Part shown: positions 16,727 through 24,510 of the stretch, piece by piece
How the letters are laid out: every line of letters starts with the position of its first letter
Position numbering within the stretch: position 1 is the stretch's first letter
Source of the DNA: Clostridia bacterium
GTDB lineage: Bacteria; Bacillota; Clostridia; UMGS1810
Length of the DNA: 64,000 bases
Direction of reading: 5' to 3'
Assembly (NCBI GenBank): GCA_017416845.1
Contig: JAFQBA010000006.1
Location: 1 to 64,000, forward strand
Translations under genes and position numbers: made by a program
The notes under the pieces: generated by a model
Database searches by the model: none
What the model was told of the DNA's origin: nothing
Seen by the model: only the letters and a program-made list of their open reading frames with translations

Positions 16727-17757
16727 AGCATGTCCCCCGTTCTTTTATATGATTTTAAGAATTCAACCAAAGCAGATGAAACTGATTCGCAATCCTTAAT
16801 ATTCAATGTTTCAACGGGTGTATGCATATATTTTAAGGGTAATGAAAGCAAAAGAGTAGGTATACCTTCTTTTGCGGTTTGAATTGACCATGCGTCAGTT
16901 CCGGTATTTCCGCTTTCAACCTCAATTTCAAATGGTATTGAAGCATTATTCAAACAAGAAATAAAATTGTTACACAAAGTTTTGTGAATATTTGGTCCTT
17001 TACATATAACCGGACCACATCCGCATTTGAAGGTTCCCTTTGATTCATCGGGGGTTGTTGCATGAGTAACATCAATTGCAATTGCAACATCAGGATTCAC
17101 CGCATATGCTGCAGTAAGTGAACCCCTAAGCCCAACCTCTTCCTGTACACACGCACAAAAATATAAATCATAACCAAGATCAACATCTTTAATTGTCTCA
17201 AGCACATCAAGAAGAATTGCAACAGAGGCACGGTCATCAAGAGATTTTGAAGCGAAATAACCACTTTCAAGTTCAGTGTTAAGGCAATCAAATGTTACAG
17301 GAGATCCAATTGGAATATTTTGTTTTGCTTCTTCAGCGCTCATTCCTACATCAATGTATAACTTGTCAAAATCTATAACATCCGAATATTCATCGTCTGT
17401 CATAACATGAGGAGGTTTGGCTCCAATTACGCCTATAAAATCCCTAACGCCGTGAACATTCACTACATTTCCATATAATATTCGGGGATCAATTCCTCCT
17501 ACAGAAGTAATTAGAACGAATCCATTATCATCAATTGACTTAACCATCATACCGATTTCATCAATATGAGCTTCAAGCATAACCTTTCCGCTGCCAACTT
17601 CTGACCTCTTTAAAGCTATAACATTTCCGATAGAATCAATGTAAACTTCATCACAATATTTTTTGAATTTATTTGCAAGGTATTGGGAAATCCTATGCTC
17701 ATATCCTGAAATTCCACTAAGGGATGAAAGTTGTTTAATTTCCTTTATAATATTCAT
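16720..17757 (-). CDS. M42 family metallo-aminopeptidase, paralog C
   Basis: The 345-residue protein is the first of the three M42 genes to be transcribed. The catalytic set is complete: AHIDEIG, SLDDRAS (the usual glycine after the arginine region is replaced by Ser), QEEVGLRGS, IDVTHATTPDES and KYMHTPVETL. It is closer to paralog A in its GTDAWSIQTAKEG segment than to paralog B. Start ATG with GAGG upstream, 12 bases after the murD stop codon, so murD and the three M42 genes probably share a transcript. Confidence 0.93.
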   Translation of the reverse strand: MNIIKEIKQLSSLSGISGYEHRISQYLANKFKKYCDEVYIDSIGNVIALKRSEVGSGKVMLEAHIDEIGMMVKSIDDNGFVLITSVGGIDPRILYGNVVNVHGVRDFIGVIGAKPPHVMTDDEYSDVIDFDKLYIDVGMSAEEAKQNIPIGSPVTFDCLNTELESGYFASKSLDDRASVAILLDVLETIKDVDLGYDLYFCACVQEEVGLRGSLTAAYAVNPDVAIAIDVTHATTPDESKGTFKCGCGPVICKGPNIHKTLCNNFISCLNNASIPFEIEVESGNTGTDAWSIQTAKEGIPTLLLSLPLKYMHTPVETLNIKDCESVSSALVEFLKSYKRTGDMLC

Positions 17758-17769
17758 ATAAAAACCTCA

Positions 17770-19167
17770 TCAAAGTTTGTTTACAATAGATTTAAAGTCA
17801 TTTCCTCTTTCTTCAAAGTTTTTGTACATATCGAAGCTTGCGCATGCCGGAGATAATATGACAGAAACGTTGTGATTATTACCGGTAAGTCCTTTTCCTA
17901 CTGCAAACGCATATTTAACAGCTTCTTCCATGGTGTCTGCTTTAAAAATAGGTACTTTCTTTTTTTCAGTAACACACTTTTCAACTTCAACTTCAATTTT
18001 TGATGCAGTTGCACCAATTAAAACAAGAGCAGTCACTCGCTCTTGTATTTTTTCAGCAAGTTTGTCAAAAGGAAGATTTTTATCATACCCTCCGGCAATC
18101 AGAACAATACGTCCGGGCGGTTGTGCATCAAGCCCTGCGATTGTTCTTGTAGGTGAAGATCCGATCGAATCGTTATAGAAAGACACATCATCAAGACTTC
18201 GAACAAATTCCATGCGATGCTCAACCCCGGAAAAATTGGTCGCAACATAATCAATTGTTTCTATGCAGACAAAAGGATAAACGGCACAAATTGCAGCCAT
18301 ATAATTTTCAATGTTATGAAGTCCTTTTATCTTTATACGTAGTGTATCGATAATTTTTTCACCTCGATAATATATCACTCCGCTTTTAAGATAAGCACCG
18401 TCAACTTCTGCCTTACGGCTAAACATATCAAGATTAAATTTGTAATTATCTTTCAACCCGCATGTTACGTAATTGTCATGGTTAAGAATCAGACGACAAC
18501 CTTCATCATGAAATTTATAGATATTTGTTTTGGCATCGATATACTCTTGCATGTCTTCATGATAATCAAGATGGTTTGGACTTAAGTTTGTTATGACTGC
18601 AACCTCGGGCGATTGCTTCATGGTCTGAAGTTGAAAACTTGAAAGTTCAAGCACAACCATATCTTCTTCATAAATATCTTCAATTTGAGCAAGAAGCGGA
18701 GTACCTATATTTCCTCCGACATGAGTACGGTAACCTTCACGCTTAAGCATTTCATAAATAAGAGTTGTAGTGGTTGTTTTTCCATCACTGCCTGTAACAC
18801 CAATGATTTTACACGGACACAGCGACATAAAAATCTCCATTTCACTGGTAACAATTTTTCCGTCAGCGATTGCTTTTTGTATCTGTGGCGTTTTAACCTT
18901 TATTCCGGGAGATTTTAAAATCATATCAAATTCATCAAGGTGATCCAAATAATCTTCACCAAGATAAACTTTAGAGCAATTTGATTCTATTGCGTTCCAA
19001 ATTGGTTTTTCAAATTTTTCCTGAGTACGTCTGTCACAACCGCAAACTTTTGCACCAAGCTTATTTAAAAACTCAATTGCCGGAATATTGCTTATGCCAA
19101 GTCCAAGCACAGCAACATTCTTGTTTTTTACAGTTTCTTTAAAAATCTCATAATTAGCATTAAACAT
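17770..19167 (-). CDS. murD: UDP-N-acetylmuramoyl-L-alanine--D-glutamate ligase
   Basis: This cytoplasmic enzyme adds D-glutamate to the peptidoglycan precursor UDP-MurNAc-L-Ala using ATP. The 465 residues show the N-terminal Rossmann domain (VAVLGLGISN), the Mur-ligase P-loop GVTGSDGKTTTT, the SPNHLDYH central-domain motif and the C-terminal ligase domain with AGGYDKN. The open frame runs upstream to 19341, but that part reads through a strong terminator and the candidate RNA gene; the ATG at 19167 with GGAGAT upstream gives the family-like start MFNANYEIFKE, so I use it. It heads the M42 operon, a pairing with no known functional logic. Confidence 0.95.
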   Translation of the reverse strand: MFNANYEIFKETVKNKNVAVLGLGISNIPAIEFLNKLGAKVCGCDRRTQEKFEKPIWNAIESNCSKVYLGEDYLDHLDEFDMILKSPGIKVKTPQIQKAIADGKIVTSEMEIFMSLCPCKIIGVTGSDGKTTTTTLIYEMLKREGYRTHVGGNIGTPLLAQIEDIYEEDMVVLELSSFQLQTMKQSPEVAVITNLSPNHLDYHEDMQEYIDAKTNIYKFHDEGCRLILNHDNYVTCGLKDNYKFNLDMFSRKAEVDGAYLKSGVIYYRGEKIIDTLRIKIKGLHNIENYMAAICAVYPFVCIETIDYVATNFSGVEHRMEFVRSLDDVSFYNDSIGSSPTRTIAGLDAQPPGRIVLIAGGYDKNLPFDKLAEKIQERVTALVLIGATASKIEVEVEKCVTEKKKVPIFKADTMEEAVKYAFAVGKGLTGNNHNVSVILSPACASFDMYKNFEERGNDFKSIVNKL

Positions 19168-19198
19168 ACCGTCATCTCCGTAAAAATCTATTATATCA

Positions 19199-19229
19199 GA
19201 AAAAGCCAAACAAAAAATGTTTGGCTTAA
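19199..19229 (-). terminator. Terminator at the end of the candidate 6S-like RNA
   Basis: A perfect stem (aagccaaaca / tgtttggctt) with a small A/T loop is followed on the minus strand by TTTTTC. It stands 32 bases before the murD start, so it ends a transcript entering from the DUF1292 side rather than murD itself. Confidence 0.8.
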
Positions 19230-19376
19230 TAATCACTAACCCCATGATGCCGTTACTTGGGACATATTTTAAACCTGCCATGCAGGTGGATTCCGCCTGA
19301 CTGCTTAAATGTTCCCTTGTCTGTGCATGGTCTACAGCCACAGCCAGAGATAGGATTCCTTTCTAAAGTTATCGGT
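19202..19376 (-). ncRNA. Candidate 6S-like small RNA
   Basis: About 175 bases between the DUF1292 gene and murD have no credible reading frame but a base composition richer in G+C than other gaps, and they end in an ideal terminator. By eye the RNA folds as a rod: GACC-AUGC can pair with GCAU..GGUU, GGGA..ACAU..UUAA with UUAA..AUGUCCC, and the tip can form either CAGGCGG/CCACCUG or CCUGC/GCAGG. A rod with unpaired middle sections, and the CGGCAUC block on the 3' side, resemble 6S RNA, which binds sigma-A RNA polymerase. Placement next to DUF1292/ruvX also recalls 6S loci in other Firmicutes (from memory). The 5' end is a guess. It could be another small RNA. Confidence 0.5.
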
Positions 19377-19419
19377 TAAAATAAAATCCTTTTTCTCGAA
19401 CACCGCAGGGATTCTTCAT

Positions 19420-19701
19420 TCATTCAACGATGTCAAACTCTTCACTGCATCTATCTTTGAACATCTCAAAAGCAGAATCGAGTTCATCATCATCCTCAAT
19501 ACTTACAAAAACATCTTCACCGGAATTTTCGCTTTCAAGTCTCATAATAAACACTTCGGATTCTTCGTTTTCATTATCAGCATCTTCCGGCGTAGCAAGT
19601 GCAGCATATTTTTTCCCGTCAAGCTCGAATGAATCTACAATCTCAAGCTCTATCGCTTCTTCGTTTTCATCATAAAATGTTAAAATGTTGTTTTCTTCCA
19701 T
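19420..19701 (-). CDS. DUF1292 family small acidic protein (YrzB-like)
   Basis: The 93-residue, very acidic protein belongs to the DUF1292 family found in most Firmicutes near ruvX (alaS-ireB-ruvX-yrzB in Bacillus). Typical family blocks are LTFYDENEEAIELEIVDSFELDGKKYAAL and VFIMRLE. No catalytic motif is seen and the function is unknown. AAGGAG precedes the ATG. The gene upstream is ruvX, 41 bases away; the usual ireB is not in the window. Confidence 0.88.
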   Translation of the reverse strand: MEENNILTFYDENEEAIELEIVDSFELDGKKYAALATPEDADNENEESEVFIMRLESENSGEDVFVSIEDDDELDSAFEMFKDRCSEEFDIVE

Positions 19702-19742
19702 TATATTATTTCTCCTTTATACTTATAAAATTGCAAAGCTCT

Positions 19743-20171
19743 CTACTTATTAAAGTTGCTTCGATTTCTGTCAAGATAGCCTTGAAGTATAATCTCTGCC
19801 GAAACCGTATCAATCACATTTTTGCGCGATTTTCCTCGTGTGTTGGTGGCATTAAGGAATTTTGAAGCTTCAACTGTAGTCAATCTTTCATCTTCAAAAA
19901 CAACAGAAACATCGGGAAGTTTAACTGACAAATCATTTGCAAAAACTTTTGTGACATCAGCTCTTGGTCCGTAAGTACCATTCATGTTCTTCGGCATGCC
20001 AAGAACAATTATTTTCACCTCAAAATCATTAACAATTTCAACTACGGCATCCAAAAGTTTTGGGTAAAACTTGTTTGGTAATGTTTTATAGCCTTGCGCC
20101 ATCATACCCAAGGAATCACTCAGTGCAATTCCTACTCTTGAATCACCATAATCTATTCCCATTATTTTCAT
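19743..20171 (-). CDS. ruvX: Holliday junction resolvase-like RNase (RuvX/YqgF)
   Basis: The RNase H-fold nuclease has proposed roles in Holliday junction resolution and pre-16S rRNA 5' processing. The 142 residues begin MKIMGIDYGDSRVGIALSD, with the first catalytic Asp in GIDYG, a central VVFEDERLTT with the acidic pair, and a terminal Asp in VIDTVSAEIILQ. An in-frame start at 20234 exists, but the ATG at 20171 with GGAG nearby matches the family N-terminus, so I use that. It is followed by the DUF1292 gene, as in other Firmicutes. Confidence 0.92.
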   Translation of the reverse strand: MKIMGIDYGDSRVGIALSDSLGMMAQGYKTLPNKFYPKLLDAVVEIVNDFEVKIIVLGMPKNMNGTYGPRADVTKVFANDLSVKLPDVSVVFEDERLTTVEASKFLNATNTRGKSRKNVIDTVSAEIILQGYLDRNRSNFNK

Positions 20172-20251
20172 CTGTAATACTCCAAAATCATTAAACATTA
20201 TATATATATTATCATAAACAAAAGAATATTTCAATATTAAAATTAAAAATT

Positions 20252-20626
20252 TTAAAATATATTTTCAGCTTTAAAGATCAAAGATTCCTTCAAATGATTA
20301 TTTGTATTTTCCAAATGCAATGTTTTATAATATATTAGTGGCATAACATCAAGTTTAAGGTATTCTTGTATATCATTAATACATTCTTCATAATCATCAA
20401 AGCTTTCGTGACTGGAATAAATATATGCCCATACCTTTGTTGATTTCCAAATGTTATTCAGTTTTTCTACTTCCGATGCAGGTGACCTGTTATTAGAAAG
20501 ATCATCTCTGATATCATATATTACAGAATCAATTTCAGAGTAAAATTTGTTCATCACATGATTTTCACCAATTGAAAATATAGCTAAAGCCAATGAAAAT
20601 GAAACTAAAATCACCCAAGTTCTCAT
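20252..20626 (-). CDS. DUF4363 family membrane-anchored protein
   Basis: The 124-residue protein has one N-terminal membrane helix (about 3-18, VILVSFSLALAIFSIG) and a helical extracytoplasmic part, as in the DUF4363 family. The family is regularly paired with DUF421 membrane proteins in Clostridia, and that is the case here: its ATG, with GGGGAAA upstream, follows the DUF421 stop codon by one base. The function is unknown; the constant pairing suggests the two work as one membrane unit. Confidence 0.8.
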   Translation of the reverse strand: MRTWVILVSFSLALAIFSIGENHVMNKFYSEIDSVIYDIRDDLSNNRSPASEVEKLNNIWKSTKVWAYIYSSHESFDDYEECINDIQEYLKLDVMPLIYYKTLHLENTNNHLKESLIFKAENIF

Positions 20627-20627
20627 T

Positions 20628-21251
20628 TTATTTCCCCTTTAATACACAATATACCTTTTTTTGAGAGTTAACAGAAAGCAAAAATATATCATTAATACTA
20701 TGTTTACCAACAAAACGTTTCAAGTCTTTTTTTCCGAATGGAGAAAAGGCTAAAGTTTTTTCCTGAATAATACCGTCACAAATCAAAACGTAACCTCTCT
20801 CTTCTGAGTCTTTTTTTGTAAGCACCGAAATTTTGCCGTTTGTTTCAAGAAGTGCACATTCGACTGAAGAAATATCAAAAACATTTAGCATTCTTAGCTC
20901 TTCAAGCAGATCAGCTATGCTGTAACGAGCCTTTCTCATCTCGCTGATATTTATTATACCGTTAAATATAATGTATGCAGGCCTACCGGTAATCAAGCCC
21001 CTGACCCTTGGTAATTTCATACACAAATAAGAAATGAGTGTTTCTGCGAATACAAGAGTAAATATCGGAACAACCCCAAACAATAAGGGGATTCTGTTGT
21101 CACTCATAGGAATAGTAGCCAAATCCGAAATCATTATTGCAACAACCAGTTCAGATGGTTGCAATTCACCTATTTGTCTTTTACCCATTATTCTCAGGCA
21201 AATAACAACCAAGGCGTATAAAATAGCTGTACGAACTAATGAAATTAGCAA
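20628..21251 (-). CDS. DUF421 (YetF-like) membrane protein
   Basis: The 207-residue protein has three N-terminal membrane helices (about 5-80), with GKRQIGELQPSELVV between the first two, the best conserved DUF421 block, followed by a soluble YetF-type domain with RKARYSIADLLEELR. B. subtilis YetF-type proteins are linked to spore properties, but the molecular role is not known. The start is TTG at 21251 with only a weak ribosome site; the next ATG would remove the first helix. It is co-transcribed with the DUF4363 gene and divergent from the small gene at 21362. Confidence 0.88.
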   Translation of the reverse strand: MLISLVRTAILYALVVICLRIMGKRQIGELQPSELVVAIMISDLATIPMSDNRIPLLFGVVPIFTLVFAETLISYLCMKLPRVRGLITGRPAYIIFNGIINISEMRKARYSIADLLEELRMLNVFDISSVECALLETNGKISVLTKKDSEERGYVLICDGIIQEKTLAFSPFGKKDLKRFVGKHSINDIFLLSVNSQKKVYCVLKGK

Positions 21252-21302
21252 TTTTTCACACTCATTTCAAAAAATTTATCTAAACTTTATCTGTATTATG
21301 TC

Positions 21303-21331
21303 TTTACATATTCAAAATTATGTGATAAAAT
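21303..21331 (+). promoter_or_regulatory. Promoter of the small gene at 21362
   Basis: TTTACA (21303-21308) and TAAAAT (21326-21331) are separated by 17 bases, 30 bases before the ATG at 21362. This is the only obvious promoter in front of the plus-strand pncB-rnf block apart from whatever lies after the terminator at 21654. Confidence 0.55.
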
Positions 21332-21361
21332 ATATACATTAATAATTCAGAGGTGATATTA

Positions 21362-21637
21362 ATGGCCAAAAAAAAGGAGCAAACAGCTCTTGTTTACAAC
21401 GGAAGACCATTGGTCAAACGAGGTAATGAAGTTATATACGGCGATATAAACGACAAGTTTTATATTCATATTCGCATTCTTGATACTGATAAAGAAAAAG
21501 ATCTTGAACTTGCAACAGAAGTCGTTGTTTCACTAATGGAAGGTGTAAAAATTGTAAAAAAAGCAGAACGTGAAGGCATATATCGCGCATTAGATATTGG
21601 TGCTTTCTGGCTTGAAGATGCACTTGCAAATACTTGA
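21362..21637 (+). CDS. Small conserved protein of unknown function
   Basis: The 91-residue protein (MAKKKEQTALVYNGRPLVKRGN at the start, ending in a block like GIYRALDIGAFWLEDALA) has no signal peptide, membrane helix or recognisable catalytic motif; it looks like a compact alpha/beta domain. I recall similar short proteins in other Clostridia but cannot name a family. The ATG at 21362 with AGAGGTG is preferred over the one at 21353. It has its own promoter and terminator, so it is a single-gene unit just in front of pncB. Confidence 0.75.
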   Translation: MAKKKEQTALVYNGRPLVKRGNEVIYGDINDKFYIHIRILDTDKEKDLELATEVVVSLMEGVKIVKKAEREGIYRALDIGAFWLEDALANT

Positions 21638-21653
21638 GATTGTTAAAAATTTG

Positions 21654-21680
21654 GCGAGGTCGTTTTGACCTCGCTGTTTT
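21654..21680 (+). terminator. Terminator after the small gene
   Basis: A perfect 8-bp stem (gcgaggtc / gacctcgc) with a 5-base loop is followed by TGTTTT, 17 bases past the stop codon and 40 bases before pncB. Confidence 0.8.
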
Positions 21681-21719
21681 AATGATTTTAATTATAAAAT
21701 ATTATGGGAGGTGGTATTA

Positions 21720-23159
21720 TTGATTAATAATTTTAATCTGACAATGCTCACTGATTTTTATGAAATCACAATGTCAAACGGCTATTTTGAGCATGGAATG
21801 AAAGATAAAATTGCATGTTTTGATATGTTTTTCAGAAGAGTTCCCGATAATGGCGGATACGCAATTATGCTCGGACTTGAACAGCTGATTGATTATATCA
21901 AAGAACTACGTTTTGATGATGAAGATATAGCATATCTGAAATCAAAGAATATGTTCAGTGATAAATTTCTTGATTATCTTGCAAATTTCAGATTTACATC
22001 CGATATATGGGCAATTGAAGAAGGAACACCTATTTTCCCGCATGAACCGATAGTAAAAGTCATAGGTCCCGCTATAGAAGTGCAATTTATTGAAACAATG
22101 GTTCTTCTTACAATTAATCATCAAAGCCTTATCGGAACAAAAACTAACAGAATAGTCAGAGCGGCCGGCGGAAGAGCAGTTATGGAGTTTGGTTCCAGAA
22201 GAGCACAAGGTCCGCATGGTGCAATAAATGGTGCTCGTGCCGCATATATAGCAGGATGCGCCGGAACAGCATGTACCATATCAGACATTATGTACAAAAC
22301 ACCTGCTCTCGGAACAATGGCACATAGTTGGATACAAATGTTCCCGACCGAGTATGATGCATTTCTTGCATATGCCAAAACCTATCCTGATAATTGTACA
22401 CTATTAATTGACACTTACAATGTTTTAAATTCCGGTTTACCAAACGCTATTAAAGTTTTTAAAGAATATATGATTCCAAACGGATATAACGGCGGCGGGG
22501 TAAGAATCGACAGTGGCGATATTACTTACCTTACCAAAAAAGTAAGGCAGGCATTGGATAATGAAGGACTAACAGATATCAAAATCGTTGTTAGCAATTC
22601 CCTCGATGAATATATCATAAGAGACTTGCTGACACAAGGCGCAGAGATTGATTCCTTTGGTGTTGGTGAAAGACTTATCACTTCAAAATCAGAGCCTGTT
22701 TTCGGAGGAGTATATAAACTTGTATCAATCTTTGAAAACAATACTGAGATCCCCAAAATTAAGCTTTCGGAAAATGTAGAAAAAATTACAACCCCCTGCA
22801 GTAAAAGAGTGATCAGACTTTATTCAAACGAAACCGGGAAAGCAATTGCCGATGTTTTAATGCTTGCTGATGAATCTCCCCCGGACGGAAGCGACTATGA
22901 AATTTTTGATCCGGATCATACATGGAAAAGAAAGATTGTAAAAGATTATCACGCTAAAGATCTTCTGGTCAGAATTTTTGACAAAGGTAAATGCGTGTAT
23001 GAAAGTCCCGACATAGAGACAATCAAAGAATATTGTAAACAACAGGTAGAAACACTTTGGGACGAAGTTAAACGATTTGAAAATCCACATGATTATTATG
23101 TGGATTTATCTCCCAAACTTTGGGAAATAAAAAACAAACTTTTAAATGAACACAAATAA
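21720..23159 (+). CDS. pncB: Nicotinate phosphoribosyltransferase
   Basis: It salvages nicotinate to nicotinate mononucleotide, feeding NAD synthesis. The roughly 479 residues start with the family block NFNLTMLTDFYEITMSNGYFE and contain EFGSRRAQGPHGA at about 160-173, GGVRIDSGDI and a C-terminal domain with VRIFDKGKCVY. The frame is open from a GTG at 21711, but GGGAGG overlaps that codon; the TTG at 21720, eight bases after the ribosome site, is the better start. It stops 12 bases before rnfC, so NAD salvage and the NAD-linked Rnf complex are probably co-expressed. Confidence 0.95.
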   Translation: MINNFNLTMLTDFYEITMSNGYFEHGMKDKIACFDMFFRRVPDNGGYAIMLGLEQLIDYIKELRFDDEDIAYLKSKNMFSDKFLDYLANFRFTSDIWAIEEGTPIFPHEPIVKVIGPAIEVQFIETMVLLTINHQSLIGTKTNRIVRAAGGRAVMEFGSRRAQGPHGAINGARAAYIAGCAGTACTISDIMYKTPALGTMAHSWIQMFPTEYDAFLAYAKTYPDNCTLLIDTYNVLNSGLPNAIKVFKEYMIPNGYNGGGVRIDSGDITYLTKKVRQALDNEGLTDIKIVVSNSLDEYIIRDLLTQGAEIDSFGVGERLITSKSEPVFGGVYKLVSIFENNTEIPKIKLSENVEKITTPCSKRVIRLYSNETGKAIADVLMLADESPPDGSDYEIFDPDHTWKRKIVKDYHAKDLLVRIFDKGKCVYESPDIETIKEYCKQQVETLWDEVKRFENPHDYYVDLSPKLWEIKNKLLNEHK

Positions 23160-23171
23160 CAGAAGGAGAAG

Positions 23172-24500
23172 ATGAGATTGAAGTTATTTACATTTAAAGG
23201 CGGGCAACATCCTCACGATTGTAAGGAAATTACCCAAAATAAGAGAATCAAAGATATACCCCCATCAAAAATTATGGTGTATCCAATGTCACAGCATATA
23301 GGAGCTCCATGTGAGCCTATAGTAAAAGTTGGTGACTATGTAAGTATGGGACAAAAAATCGGAGAGAGCAAAGCCTTTGTTTCTGCTCCGATTCATTCCA
23401 CAGTATCCGGAAAGGTCGTTGCAATAGAAAAAAGACCCCACCCCAACGGAACAAATGTATTGTCAGTTGTTATTGAAAATGATTTTGAGGACAAGCTTTT
23501 GGAAACAATTAACGATAATTATAATGACGAATGCAAACTTTCACCAAAGGAAAAAATCGAAATCATAAAAGAATGCGGTATTGTTGGTCTTGGAGGTGCA
23601 ACCTTCCCAACACATATCAAACTCTCACCTCCCCCCGACAAACAAATTGATTGCTGTATCATTAACGGTGCCGAGTGCGAACCGTATCTTACATCTGATT
23701 ACAGAGTAATGATTGAAACTCCTATAGTAATATTCGAAGGATTAAAGCAAATAATGAATATCCTCGGTGTAAACAAAGGATATATTGGAATAGAAAATAA
23801 CAAACCGGAAGCAATAGACATAATGAAAAAAGTTGCCTCAAACTATGATGGCGTCGAAATTTGTGTTTTAAAAACAAAATATCCTCAAGGTAGCGAAAAA
23901 CATCTTATTAAAGCCATTACAGGAAGAGAAGTACCAAGCGGAAAGTTGCCTGCAGATGTAGGAGTTGTTGTCAACAACATTGATACCTGCACAGCAATAT
24001 ATAATGCAATAAAAACAAGACAACCAATATTCACGAGAATCATTACCGTATCCGGACTTGCGGTTAAAGAACCCGGCAACTATCGTGTTCGCATTGGAAC
24101 GGGCTTTGATGATATACTTAATCACGCACAATTTGACGCTGAAAACACAGTTAAAGTTTTAATGGGCGGACCAATGATGGGAATATCACAAAGTACACTT
24201 AATGTCCCTACAATTAAAGGTACATCAGCTATATTAGCATTAACATATGATGAATGTCACCTAGACAAAGAGGTATCGTGTGCGCGTTGCGGAAAGTGTG
24301 TTGAAAATTGTCCGATGGGACTAATGCCGGTTCAACTTAATGCGTATTCCAAAATCAATGATCTCGAAACATTAAAAAAATACGATGTCTTGGATTGTAT
24401 TGAATGCGGTGTTTGTTCGTTTACATGTCCATGCGGAAATCATATTACACAAAGAATAAAGCTTGCAAAGAGACAAATTGCAGCAAGCAAAAAGAAATGA
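23172..24500 (+). CDS. rnfC: Rnf complex subunit C (NADH/FMN/Fe-S subunit)
   Basis: RnfC is the peripheral subunit that exchanges electrons with NAD+ in the ferredoxin:NAD+ oxidoreductase, an ion-pumping membrane complex. The 442 residues show the N-terminal barrel-sandwich part (FTFKGGQHPHD), a Complex I 51-kDa-like core with GLGGATFPTHIK (FMN/NADH region) and two C-terminal [4Fe-4S] motifs, CARCGKC..NCP and CIECGVC..TCP. The start is uncertain: the ATG at 23172 lies only 3 bases from AGGAG, while the TTG at 23178, 9 bases away, gives the usual start MKLFTFKGG and may be the real one. It is the first gene of rnfCDGEAB. Confidence 0.96.
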   Translation: MRLKLFTFKGGQHPHDCKEITQNKRIKDIPPSKIMVYPMSQHIGAPCEPIVKVGDYVSMGQKIGESKAFVSAPIHSTVSGKVVAIEKRPHPNGTNVLSVVIENDFEDKLLETINDNYNDECKLSPKEKIEIIKECGIVGLGGATFPTHIKLSPPPDKQIDCCIINGAECEPYLTSDYRVMIETPIVIFEGLKQIMNILGVNKGYIGIENNKPEAIDIMKKVASNYDGVEICVLKTKYPQGSEKHLIKAITGREVPSGKLPADVGVVVNNIDTCTAIYNAIKTRQPIFTRIITVSGLAVKEPGNYRVRIGTGFDDILNHAQFDAENTVKVLMGGPMMGISQSTLNVPTIKGTSAILALTYDECHLDKEVSCARCGKCVENCPMGLMPVQLNAYSKINDLETLKKYDVLDCIECGVCSFTCPCGNHITQRIKLAKRQIAASKKK

Positions 24501-24510
24501 GAGGTGCAAC

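Noticed and set aside
19168-19341. N-terminal extension of MurD by 58 residues
   Set aside because: It reads through the candidate RNA and its terminator, has no ribosome site, and the family start with GGAGAT is at 19167.
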